Below, piece by piece: positions 7,553 through 16,055 of a DNA stretch of 22,261 bases. The notes below the pieces were generated by a model. The model was not told the origin of the DNA and made no database searches. It worked only from the letters and a program-made list of their open reading frames with translations. Position numbers and translations under genes: made by a program. The first letter of the stretch is position 1. Each line of letters starts with the position of its first letter. Origin of the DNA: Clostridium sp. UBA6758 (GTDB taxonomy: Bacteria > Bacillota > Clostridia > Clostridiales > Clostridiaceae); assembly GCA_002453475.1 (NCBI GenBank), contig DKGY01000088.1:38437-60697 (forward strand). The letters run 5' to 3'.

Positions 7553-10500
7553 CTATTCTTTTAGGATTGGAACAATTATTTTACCTAGAGTATTAACAAA
7601 ATTTAATTCATCATAAGTAAATTCCTTATGATTGATTGATGCAATTAAATATATTACTCCTATTATATCTAGTTTGCCTTTAAGTAAAACTATAATATTA
7701 GATTTTAAATCAGGAATATTTCTAATTTCATCATATTCATCTAAATAGTCCCAATCTACTTCGCAAATATTTTCTTCAGATTCTATTGCAGACATAATTC
7801 TTCTGTAGTTACGCATTTCATCAAATTCATCATTATTTTTACCTGTAGTTTTAGAATATCTATTTACTAATTTTCCTTGTTCTACGGTAAATAATGTACA
7901 TGAGTCAGCTTCAGTAATTTCTGTAATTCTATTAATTGTAATGGCAATTTTCTCATCTACATCCCCTTCTGCATTAATCAAATCTATGAATTCAATTAAA
8001 GTAGATACATTTTTATAGTCTTGATTTTCACTACCCACAAATATACCACTTAATTTATTAGTAGTGCTTATTTTAGAACCATAGGATTCATCCCATACTC
8101 TTGTAGCATTACGTCCACTATTTTTAGCTGCATACAAAGCTTGATCTGTTTTTTCGATAAGTTCCTCATAGGTAGTTGTATGATTAGGATAGTTAGCTAC
8201 ACCTAAACTTACTGTTACCGCTCTCTTATCTCCCATAACTTTGGCTTCATAAATTTTCACTCTAATTCTTTCAGCTATATTCTTAGCTTCCTCTATACCA
8301 GTATCAGGCAATACTATAATAAACTCTTCCCCCCCATATCTTCCTACTGCATCAACTTGTCGAATATTTTTTATTATTACTTCACATATCTTACTTAATA
8401 CTTGGTCTCCCATTCTATGTCCAAAGGTATCGTTAATAGTTTTAAATTTATCTATATCTACCATTATAGTTGAAAATTCAGAGTTAAGATTAAAGGACCT
8501 ATCTATCTGTTCATGAATAAACGATTCTAAATATCTTCTAGTTAATGTATTAGTTAACTTGTCTATAGTGGAATTTCTCTTAATGTTGAGTTTATCAATT
8601 ATCATGTATAAAATTCTACCTATAGTTACACACTGATCGATTGAGTTCTGATTTATGTTATTTAGTTTCCTTCCACTTTCTACATATACATATCCTACCA
8701 CATCATGATTATAATCATATTTACTCATACCCCTACTATTTCTAGAAATTTTAGTTATAGGTATACACATAGCTGCTTTTATATTATTTTCAATATCATA
8801 ACTTAATATATTCCCATTTGCATCACTAATAACTTTTCTGCTTAACCTAATAGGTATTCCCTTATTTCTAGCTATGTTAACTATAGACATATCCTCAGGC
8901 AGTTCTAAAATATTATCATTACTTGCTACTACAGAAAATCTGTTGTTATTCTCTATTATTATACTAGTTTTAGTTGCTAAGCTAATATAACTTATATACT
9001 TGCATATAATCTCCATACTATCTTGACTATTTCCACATAAATTATTTAGCAAATCCTCAATACTATCAATATCTTTTAAATAATCTTGAGATGAATTCTT
9101 TAAAGATTTTATAAATTCATCATTTATAAAATCACTCTCTAATATAATTTGAAATAAGTCTTCGATATTTTCTGTTGCATTAATACTTATTCGATCTAAC
9201 TTTATTCCTTTTCTTTGATTATAGTAGCTTTTTATTTGTAATAACATTTCAAAACAAGCTACCATATTTCCTTCATTCTGTAAAAAAGATTTTCTATAAT
9301 TTTTAGGTATTTGCAATAAAATATCCTGTATTATATCACAAGCTTCTGAAATATATAAAGCTGCTTTAGCCTTATTCCCATTGTTATAGTGGGTATATCC
9401 TATTTTATAATATATTTTCCAAGTTAAATTAGGATTTTTAATTTCCTTATATAAATCTAATGTCTCTTCCAAAATGCTAATAGGAACACATTTATCTATA
9501 ACAGCTTCAATATATATTAATGTTAACTTATTGAGATTAGACTTTATTTGATCTTCAAAATTTTTAATATAATTGAACATTTCTACAGCTATACCATTTA
9601 GGTTTTGATTTAGAAGTTGTAAAATTGCATCACATAACATTGATACCCTTAAATCTATATATAATATCTTTTCACTAGCCTCAATTATATCTTCCACACT
9701 CTTCAATTCTCTATCTAAAAGTATCTTATTTATAATGCACAGTAGCTCCATTTTATATCTCATTAAAGAATTAGTATTATCAAAAGCTTTTTTACCTTCT
9801 AATAAGTACTCCATAGCTTCTTTTCTTTTACCAATTAAGCAATTTACATAATATTCTAATATATAGTATGGTGTTAATTCTTGCTCAAAAATTGAATTTC
9901 TTTCTATATACTTATTACATATATCTATATATCTAAAGCATTCTGAATACTTTCCTTGCTTATATAATGTAGCTGCTATATACACATAATTATAAAAATT
10001 CATATATATTAATTCATTTTGAGTAGCTATATTAGACCCTTGATTAAGATAATTGTATGCTTCATCATAATTTACTAAAATATATTTTGAGAATCCTATA
10101 TTAGACAAAGCTGTTACTTCATAATATTTATTTTCCTCACATTTACTTACGTCATGAAGCTTATTAAACCACTTTAATGCATCTTCTCCACATTGAATAT
10201 AGTCACAATATATTACTCCAATACTATTATATATTCTTGGTAATGCTTTGATGTAGCTCCTTTCATAACATTCAGTAACCGTTTCTTTTAATATCTTTAA
10301 AGCTTCTTTTTCCTTACTTTGTGCAATTAATGCATTACAATAACTATTATAGAAACCAACTTTATAATCCATATGCTCTTCTTTGCAAAGACTTATACCT
10401 TGATTGCATATATCTTTAATTTTCTCATATTCACCAGTATTATATGAATTTCTTATTCTTATTCTTAAATATTCTATAGTACCTTTTAAATAATCTACAT

Positions 10501-12949
10501 TTTCTAGTGATTTTGATAGCTCCTTTGTATAATACTCTATCTCTGCCTCATTACATAAATCCATGTATATCCATATCATTTCTGTCATAATATCTATGCT
10601 AGTAATTATCAGCTCCTGATGTTTACTTAGTTCTCGAGCCTTAATATAATATTCTATAGCAACACTTTTTTCAGATATACTATTGTATAATTTACCCAAA
10701 TTCATATTAGTTTCTATTTCATCTTTAATAAATTCATCTCTATTTTCAAACTTATCAATGGTTTCTAGAATCTTAAAGCTGCATCTTATAGCTTCATTTA
10801 CACTATTAATACTCTCTAATCTTTCTTCATTCTTTTGATAATAGTGTATAAGTTTTCTACTAAGCCCTAAGATTTCAAGATGATATATAAGTTCTTCTAT
10901 ATAAATATTTAATTCCTCATAACAATATCCTTCAAGTACTACTACTATTTTTCTATGGGTATTTTCTTTTAAAAATTGATCTAAATCCTTATATAAATAG
11001 CTTCTTAAAAATTTATTGTAAAATGTATATACAAATCCATTATCTCCTATGCTACTATATAATATGCCCTTAGATACCAACTGAGCAACTATATCATCTA
11101 CGTAGCTTCCATTTGTTCCAAGTACTTCTTTTAAAACTTTTACTGGCATTGGAGTATAAAAGAATGAAATTATATATAAAATTTCATATGATAGTTTGTC
11201 CACATCTTTTAATTGATCTTCACAGACCTTTTCCATATTCATTGGCATATACATATCATGGTTATTAGGCTTATGCCACTTACCATCTTCTTCGTTTATA
11301 TATATTATTTTTCTATTGCATAAATCCTTTAAAGATTCTTCTATAAATAATGGGTTTCCCATTGAATATTTATAAAATGTACCTATAAATTCATCTGATA
11401 TTTTTTCAACATTTAATATATTTCTCAGCATCTTTGCAGAATCACTCTCTGTTAATGATCTAAGATGAACATTTAATGCAACTTTGTCTGCAATGTATTC
11501 AATAAACTGTGTGAAATTATTGTTATTAAGACAATCTCCATCCCTATATCCTATAATAATAAGAACATTGCTTCTAAAATACGTTTTATTCAACATATAT
11601 TGCATTAAATTTAATGTTAATGTATCATACATATTCATATCATCTATGATAATTAGTCCTGGATTATCATAGTAATATTCTTGCATGAATGATGATATCT
11701 TAGCTATAAGCATAAGCCTCTCTTTGCTGTCTAGTTTAAAATAATCCAAACTTTCCTGATTATCGTCTCCATATATGTCTGGAACTAAAAGCATTATTTC
11801 TTTTTTGTATTTGCTAATTAAGTTTTTATCTGCAATACTTACTATTTTTCTTAATAACTGTGTAATAGTAACCTTTGTAGCTTCTTCTTTATTACTTTTC
11901 ATATAAAAACAATTAAGTCTTTTATTTTCTTTAATGTTCATAATGTATTTTATATGTTTTAATAATCTAGTCTTACCTACCCCAATTGCTCCATGAACTA
12001 ATATGATATTTTTAGTTTCATGATATTTAACTATATGATTTACGGACTCCATAATCATTTTTAGCTCTTCATTTCTACCTATTAAAGGTATATTAAAATT
12101 TAAATCTCTTCCTTCACTATTAACTTTATATTTAAAGTTCATGTTATATATTGAATTAACTTGTTTAATGATATCAAAAATGCTGCTTATAGAATTATTT
12201 TTACTATTGCAGAGTTTATCTATTAAATTATATAGTTTTACTCCAAATAACTCTTTATATTCTTGTCCTTCATTATTTTCCATGCATTTTATAATCATTT
12301 TGCAAATTTTGGAATCCCTATATCTTCCTTTGTTTTTTAATGAAATATTAATTAATATTTCACATAATCTATTTATATAATATCTTTCTTCATTAAATTT
12401 ATTAGAAGCACCCTCTACAATATCTTCTATATCTTCTGAATGACTAGCTATATCTATTTCTCTTGATTGTAAAAGCGCAGTTAATTTATCTTTTAATTTA
12501 ACTTTAAAATCTAAACTTACATATATATTGTCATCACTAAATGGAACCACTTTCATATAATTGTAATTTTGATTATATGCCACTACGCATATTTCTAAAA
12601 ATACTTTAATTAAGGTTTCTTCAGAAATTCCTTCTACAGCATCTAGTAATAATTGATAATCATTATATACCTCTGTAGTATAATAGTAATTCTCCTTCTT
12701 ATCTTTGTTATATACACTGTTTACTAGACCAAAATCTAAAATTTTAATAACATCACTTTTTATAGTAGGTATTTTTTCATATTCAGATATACAAAAACTA
12801 ATTAATTTCTTTTCTATATTAGAATTATTTACGACATAAATGTTTACCATAGACATGTTGTTATCTATGTCTATGGCTTCATATACAGAATAAATTCTAT
12901 TTTGATTTAATAATTCAACTATTCTATATCTTTCATTAATTATCTTCAT
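7553..12949 (-). CDS. Giant multidomain diguanylate cyclase: kinase-like / STAND ATPase / TPR / GAF / GGDEF / GAF
   Basis: This 1798-residue cytosolic signalling protein is predicted to make c-di-GMP from GTP. Domains in order: residues 1 to about 275 resemble a Ser/Thr kinase but lack the glycine loop, the VAIK lysine (Tyr38) and the HRD aspartate (Pro136), and DFG reads DKL (154-156). About 285-560 is a STAND/AAA_16 ATPase with PLIGRNEEL, Walker A GAIGVGKT (320-327) and Walker B LIIIDD (432-437). A winged-helix-like segment lies around 585-660. A TPR-like helical array covers about 690-1210. GAF 1 spans about 1275-1440. GGDEF spans about 1460-1620, with DKLTNTLTRR, the metal-site region DIDKFKTIND (1498-1507), intact GGEEF (1539-1543) and inhibitory site RQVD (1530-1533). 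A second GAF-like domain follows from about 1645 to the end. There are no membrane segments. It is a single gene with its own promoter and terminator. The kinase-ATPase-TPR core resembles large bacterial sensor proteins that normally end in a histidine kinase. Ligand and target are unknown. Confidence 0.93.
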   Translation of the reverse strand: MKIINERYRIVELLNQNRIYSVYEAIDIDNNMSMVNIYVVNNSNIEKKLISFCISEYEKIPTIKSDVIKILDFGLVNSVYNKDKKENYYYTTEVYNDYQLLLDAVEGISEETLIKVFLEICVVAYNQNYNYMKVVPFSDDNIYVSLDFKVKLKDKLTALLQSREIDIASHSEDIEDIVEGASNKFNEERYYINRLCEILINISLKNKGRYRDSKICKMIIKCMENNEGQEYKELFGVKLYNLIDKLCNSKNNSISSIFDIIKQVNSIYNMNFKYKVNSEGRDLNFNIPLIGRNEELKMIMESVNHIVKYHETKNIILVHGAIGVGKTRLLKHIKYIMNIKENKRLNCFYMKSNKEEATKVTITQLLRKIVSIADKNLISKYKKEIMLLVPDIYGDDNQESLDYFKLDSKERLMLIAKISSFMQEYYYDNPGLIIIDDMNMYDTLTLNLMQYMLNKTYFRSNVLIIIGYRDGDCLNNNNFTQFIEYIADKVALNVHLRSLTESDSAKMLRNILNVEKISDEFIGTFYKYSMGNPLFIEESLKDLCNRKIIYINEEDGKWHKPNNHDMYMPMNMEKVCEDQLKDVDKLSYEILYIISFFYTPMPVKVLKEVLGTNGSYVDDIVAQLVSKGILYSSIGDNGFVYTFYNKFLRSYLYKDLDQFLKENTHRKIVVVLEGYCYEELNIYIEELIYHLEILGLSRKLIHYYQKNEERLESINSVNEAIRCSFKILETIDKFENRDEFIKDEIETNMNLGKLYNSISEKSVAIEYYIKARELSKHQELIITSIDIMTEMIWIYMDLCNEAEIEYYTKELSKSLENVDYLKGTIEYLRIRIRNSYNTGEYEKIKDICNQGISLCKEEHMDYKVGFYNSYCNALIAQSKEKEALKILKETVTECYERSYIKALPRIYNSIGVIYCDYIQCGEDALKWFNKLHDVSKCEENKYYEVTALSNIGFSKYILVNYDEAYNYLNQGSNIATQNELIYMNFYNYVYIAATLYKQGKYSECFRYIDICNKYIERNSIFEQELTPYYILEYYVNCLIGKRKEAMEYLLEGKKAFDNTNSLMRYKMELLCIINKILLDRELKSVEDIIEASEKILYIDLRVSMLCDAILQLLNQNLNGIAVEMFNYIKNFEDQIKSNLNKLTLIYIEAVIDKCVPISILEETLDLYKEIKNPNLTWKIYYKIGYTHYNNGNKAKAALYISEACDIIQDILLQIPKNYRKSFLQNEGNMVACFEMLLQIKSYYNQRKGIKLDRISINATENIEDLFQIILESDFINDEFIKSLKNSSQDYLKDIDSIEDLLNNLCGNSQDSMEIICKYISYISLATKTSIIIENNNRFSVVASNDNILELPEDMSIVNIARNKGIPIRLSRKVISDANGNILSYDIENNIKAAMCIPITKISRNSRGMSKYDYNHDVVGYVYVESGRKLNNINQNSIDQCVTIGRILYMIIDKLNIKRNSTIDKLTNTLTRRYLESFIHEQIDRSFNLNSEFSTIMVDIDKFKTINDTFGHRMGDQVLSKICEVIIKNIRQVDAVGRYGGEEFIIVLPDTGIEEAKNIAERIRVKIYEAKVMGDKRAVTVSLGVANYPNHTTTYEELIEKTDQALYAAKNSGRNATRVWDESYGSKISTTNKLSGIFVGSENQDYKNVSTLIEFIDLINAEGDVDEKIAITINRITEITEADSCTLFTVEQGKLVNRYSKTTGKNNDEFDEMRNYRRIMSAIESEENICEVDWDYLDEYDEIRNIPDLKSNIIVLLKGKLDIIGVIYLIASINHKEFTYDELNFVNTLGKIIVPILKE

Positions 12950-12955
12950 ACTTAG

Positions 12956-12968
12956 TACCTACCTACCT
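12956..12968 (-). promoter_or_regulatory. Tetranucleotide repeat forming the ribosome binding site of the cyclase gene
   Basis: On the minus strand the bases before the ATG read AGGTAGGTAGGTA: three AGGT units, each a potential SD. The nearest is 8 bases from the start codon and is well placed. Gain or loss of a unit would not move the closest site, but could change how many SD registers are available. Confidence 0.6.
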
Positions 12969-13033
12969 AAAATAATTAAAAGTTTAATGTAAATTATCGC
13001 TAAATGACTCTTAACAATCCATCTTTATTACAT

Positions 13034-13042
13034 ATTATACCA
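13034..13042 (-). promoter_or_regulatory. Extended -10 promoter candidate of the cyclase gene
   Basis: On the minus strand TGGTATAAT (13042-13034) is a perfect -10 with the TG extension, about 85 bases before the start codon. No good -35 is seen at 16-18 bases, which is common for extended -10 promoters. The leader between the promoter and the ATG shows no c-di-GMP riboswitch consensus. Confidence 0.45.
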
Positions 13043-13160
13043 TACGATGTCATAACAATGTACTTACACCTATTCTTAATGACAAAATAATTTCTTTTAT
13101 TTTTAGACAAAAATATTCAATTTAACATTAAATTTTTAAATTATTGTATGCAAATATAAG

Positions 13161-14039
13161 TTAGGTTAATATTTCATAACCATCCTTAGTAACTAGTATG
13201 GTGTGTTCCCACTGTGCAGATAATTTATTATCTTCTGTAACAGCAGTCCAGTTATCATCTAATACAACAGTTTCAGGCACACCTTCATTTATCATTGGTT
13301 CTACTGTAAATGTCATTCCTGGTATAAGAATCATTCCTTCGCCTCTTTGTCCTATATGAGGTACAAAAGGTTCTTCATGAAATTCATTACCTACACCATG
13401 ACCACCATAATCATAAACTACAGAATATCCTTTGCTAGTTGCAAGCTGACTTATAGCAAATCCTATATCTCCTAAAGTATTGAAAGGTTTTATTTGCTCT
13501 ATTCCCACCTTTAAGCACTCTTTAGCAGTCTGTACTAAGTCTCTTGCTTTATCACTAACATTACCCATAAGAAATGTTCTATTTGAATCACCATAATAAC
13601 CATCTAAAATACAAGTTACATCAACATTAACTATATCACCATCTTTTATTATAGTTTCTTCGTCTGGTATACCATGACAAACCACACTATTTATAGATAC
13701 ACACGTGCTCTTAGGAAAACCATGATATCCCAAAGGGGCAGGATATGCTCCATGGGATACTGTATATTCATGAACCCATTTATTTACTTCTTCTGTAGAT
13801 ATTCCTACTGCTATTCTTTCTTCTACCATATCTAGTATCTCTTTAGTTAGAGCACAACTTTTTCTTATTCCCTCTATGTCTTTTTGTGATTTTATAATAT
13901 CTCTTGGCATTTTATATCCATATTGCTCACTTAATTTTTCTAAATACTTATCTTGCTCCATATGACACTTTTTATATTTTAATCCGCTACCACACCAACA
14001 ACTATCATTTCTATTTAATTTATCCATATTAACCTCCAT
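13161..14039 (-). CDS. map: Methionine aminopeptidase, type I, with N-terminal SEC-C zinc motif
   Basis: This enzyme removes the initiator methionine from nascent proteins. The five metal ligands are all present: Asp140, Asp151, His214, Glu247 and Glu278, with the conserved His122 in VCHGIP. Residues 11-27 form a SEC-C motif (Cys14, Cys16, Cys25, His26 in CWCGSGLKYKKCH), an extra zinc-binding element found on a subset of bacterial MetAPs and thought to help contact the ribosome. Two starts are plausible. The ATG at 14039 has GAGGTG seven bases upstream. The ATG at 14027 (MDKLNRNDS) has GGAGGT five bases upstream, lying inside the first codons of the longer form. Both would keep the SEC-C motif. 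It stands alone between the amidase terminator and the cyclase promoter. No clear terminator follows it, so some read-through into the cyclase gene is possible. Confidence 0.96.
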   Translation of the reverse strand: MEVNMDKLNRNDSCWCGSGLKYKKCHMEQDKYLEKLSEQYGYKMPRDIIKSQKDIEGIRKSCALTKEILDMVEERIAVGISTEEVNKWVHEYTVSHGAYPAPLGYHGFPKSTCVSINSVVCHGIPDEETIIKDGDIVNVDVTCILDGYYGDSNRTFLMGNVSDKARDLVQTAKECLKVGIEQIKPFNTLGDIGFAISQLATSKGYSVVYDYGGHGVGNEFHEEPFVPHIGQRGEGMILIPGMTFTVEPMINEGVPETVVLDDNWTAVTEDNKLSAQWEHTILVTKDGYEILT

Positions 14040-14162
14040 CGTAATTCACCTCATACATTTATGTATAAACCTAGTATAAAATTATTGTATTTTATATACT
14101 ATATGCTTTACTTCTATTATATCACTTATTCCTTCTTACCATATTTTAATAGTGAATATTAG

Positions 14163-14198
14163 TAAAAAAGTTTTGTAGAAATACATCTACAAAACTTT
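14163..14198 (-). terminator. Rho-independent terminator after the Amidase_6 gene
   Basis: A perfect 13-bp stem (14167-14179 with 14186-14198) with a 6-nt loop is followed on the minus strand by a T-run ending in TTTTTTA. It ends 8 bases past the stop codon at 14207. Confidence 0.9.
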
Positions 14199-14206
14199 CA
14201 AAGAAA

Positions 14207-14854
14207 TTAAAAATGATAAATATAAATATATCTTCCCTTTTTATTCTTTAATAACTTTAGATATTCATATAAAGATACATGCTTTCTATTTAATGTATGC
14301 TGAGCTATAAATAAATCATTTCTATTTAATGCTATATTAAACTCTTTAGCATGTACTACTTGAGAATGATATACCTTTTTATTGCTATCTGCATATTGTA
14401 TAACATCACCTATCATTATATAAGTATATAGTTCATCAAACCTAGCTATTGCTTCTTCTACTGTTAACTCTCTGAATTCATTTGCCATATTATTTCCTTC
14501 ACCATCTTTATTTCCCCAATATTTTCTAAAGTATTCAGCACTTCTCCATGTTAGAGAAATTCTCTTTAAAGCCATTGGATCTTTAGTATAGCAAAACCAA
14601 TCTGTAAACTTTCTATAATCTGACCCCTTCATTTTCATTCCGCCAGCTACTAAAACTTGACTTATAAAATTAGTACAATCATTATCCTTAAATAAAGGAT
14701 ATTCTTTTGTATTAGGAGTCTCGGCGTAAGCTTCAGCATAAGCTTTAGCTCTTGCTCTATTATATACATAGTTTTTTCTATTGATTATCTCATCTTTAAG
14801 TTGGGATTTTCTTTTGATATTTTTGATTATTTTAAGTAATCTTGTACTCTTCAT
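14207..14854 (-). CDS. Amidase_6-type domain protein (putative papain-fold amidase), no signal peptide
   Basis: This 215-residue protein matches the putative amidase domain family (Amidase_6, Pfam PF12671). It has the opening YNRARAKAYAEAYAE (about 31-45), the key DCTNFISQVLVAGG (59-72) with candidate nucleophile Cys60, a Trp-Tyr-rich middle, and VYHSQVVHA (161-169) with candidate catalytic His163. Family members are usually cell-wall-associated or secreted. This one begins with a basic stretch (MKSTRLLKIIKNIKRK) and no hydrophobic core, so it looks cytosolic or released by another route. The start has GGGAGG at good spacing. It lies 87 bases downstream of degV on the same strand with no hairpin between, so the two may share a transcript, and it ends in a strong terminator. 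The substrate is not known. Confidence 0.85.
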   Translation of the reverse strand: MKSTRLLKIIKNIKRKSQLKDEIINRKNYVYNRARAKAYAEAYAETPNTKEYPLFKDNDCTNFISQVLVAGGMKMKGSDYRKFTDWFCYTKDPMALKRISLTWRSAEYFRKYWGNKDGEGNNMANEFRELTVEEAIARFDELYTYIMIGDVIQYADSNKKVYHSQVVHAKEFNIALNRNDLFIAQHTLNRKHVSLYEYLKLLKNKKGRYIYIYHF

Positions 14855-14941
14855 AATCAGCCTCCCATCTTAAATATTAAAGTTAATTAGGTCATAATTT
14901 AACATCTATAATACCTATATACTCACAATCTACTGATTTGT

Positions 14942-15817
14942 TTACTCTTCTCTGCCATTACCAACAAAAAATAGTGCTAATAATCCTGCTCCAGTATGAC
15001 TCCCTATAGTTGGTCCTAAGTTATTAATTATACACTCCTTGACTCTTCCACTTCTTCTACATAACTCTTCTAATGTCTTTGCATCTTCTAAACAATCTCC
15101 ATGAGATATTGTTATTAGCTGATCTTCTCCTATGCTTCTTTCTTCAAATTTTTTAACAAGCTCTAGCATAGCCTTCCTTCTGCCCCTAACTTTATTGAGT
15201 GGTATTAGCTTCCCTGCATTATCCATATGAAGTACCGGCTTTACATTAAGTAAAGTTCCTACTGTTGCAGCAGAACTTGATACTCTTCCGCCTCTTTTTA
15301 AATGATTTAAATCATCTACTGTAAAGTAATGATTTACTTTAAGCTTTATTCCTTCCACAAACTCTACTATCTCTTCCTTTGATTTATTTTCTTTCATCAT
15401 ATCATAAACCTTATATGCTAATAATCCTATTCCCATACTAGCAGATAATGTATCTATTATAGTTATATCACTATCTGGATATTCTTCTTTCACACTTAAA
15501 AATGCATTCCTTGCATTATCTACAGTCCCTGATAATCCTGAAGATAGTCCAATATAAATAATTGATTTTCCTTCTTTTATAATATTTTTAAAAGCCTCTT
15601 CAAATTTATATACATTAATTTGAGATGTAGTATACATCTCTCCAGCTCTTAAACCATTATAAAACTCTTTAATATCTAAAGTTTGACCAAAATAATCCTC
15701 TATATCTCTACCTTTAAAGTTACACCCAATAGGTAGACCTACTATGTTAGGTTGATTTATAAATTCAATAGATAAGTCACTACCAGAATCAACTACTAAA
15801 ACTACTTTGTTATTCAT
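14942..15817 (-). CDS. DegV family fatty-acid-binding protein (FakB-like)
   Basis: This 291-residue DegV protein shows the family landmarks: VVDSGSDLS at the start (residues 8-16), TTSQ (63-66), SSGLSGT (92-98), IDTLSASMG (121-129) and DLNHLKRGGR (169-178). DegV proteins bind a single fatty acid; the FakB members present it to the FakA kinase to make acyl-phosphate for phospholipid synthesis. No FakA gene is present in this window, so its partner is unknown. It is the first gene after the fatty-acid synthesis operon on the same strand, 238 bases from accA, which fits a lipid role. The SD is AGAGGA with about 9 bases to the ATG at 15817. The gap upstream carries a Crp/Fnr-like dyad and a possible promoter. 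Confidence 0.94.
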   Translation of the reverse strand: MNNKVVLVVDSGSDLSIEFINQPNIVGLPIGCNFKGRDIEDYFGQTLDIKEFYNGLRAGEMYTTSQINVYKFEEAFKNIIKEGKSIIYIGLSSGLSGTVDNARNAFLSVKEEYPDSDITIIDTLSASMGIGLLAYKVYDMMKENKSKEEIVEFVEGIKLKVNHYFTVDDLNHLKRGGRVSSSAATVGTLLNVKPVLHMDNAGKLIPLNKVRGRRKAMLELVKKFEERSIGEDQLITISHGDCLEDAKTLEELCRRSGRVKECIINNLGPTIGSHTGAGLLALFFVGNGREE

Positions 15818-15908
15818 ATATCATATTCCTCTCATTTATAAATTTATAGCTTTTACTACATTCATTTTAATTACTTAATCTTAATTATGGTCTTTTCTAT
15901 ATTAGAAT

Positions 15909-15924
15909 AGTGATTTTGATCACT
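15909..15924. promoter_or_regulatory. Crp/Fnr-type palindrome upstream of degV
   Basis: AGTGAT and ATCACT mirror each other around four bases at 15909-15924. Read as GTGA-N6-TCAC, the spacing is that of Crp/Fnr family operators. It lies about 90 bases before the degV start and just downstream of a TATAAT-like element, where a bound protein would act as a repressor. Confidence 0.4.
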
Positions 15925-15930
15925 TATTTA

Positions 15931-15961
15931 ATTATATATTAACAAAATAAAATAAGACCAA
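15931..15961 (-). promoter_or_regulatory. Weak promoter candidate for degV
   Basis: On the minus strand TTGGTC (15961-15956) is followed after 17 bases by TATATA (15938-15933), or after 19 bases by TATAAT (15936-15931). Transcription would begin near the Crp/Fnr-like dyad. The region is AT-rich and the match is only fair. Confidence 0.3.
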
Positions 15962-16055
15962 TTATTATTAGTATTATAATCATTTTACTATAAGTTAAAA
16001 CAATTTACATCAATACTAAATTATAATTAGTCATATATTACCATATTTTATTAAT

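Noticed and set aside
11484..12380. Plus-strand open frames inside the cyclase gene
   Set aside because: Leu/Ile/Ser-rich antisense translations with no initiation signal; shadows of the coding strand.
7553..12949. A DFG triplet at residues 72-74 of the cyclase suggesting an active kinase
   Set aside because: It falls at the position of kinase strand 4-5 (the usual IVKIYDFG-like stretch), well before the catalytic loop region, so it is not the activation-loop DFG.
12950..13160. c-di-GMP riboswitch controlling the cyclase gene
   Set aside because: The conserved GEMM-type core sequence was not found; the leader is short and AT-rich.
15968..16019. Long-range 8-bp inverted repeat downstream of accA as a terminator
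   Set aside because: The arms are wholly AT-rich apart from one GC pair and are separated by 36 bases, without a following T-run; likely chance.
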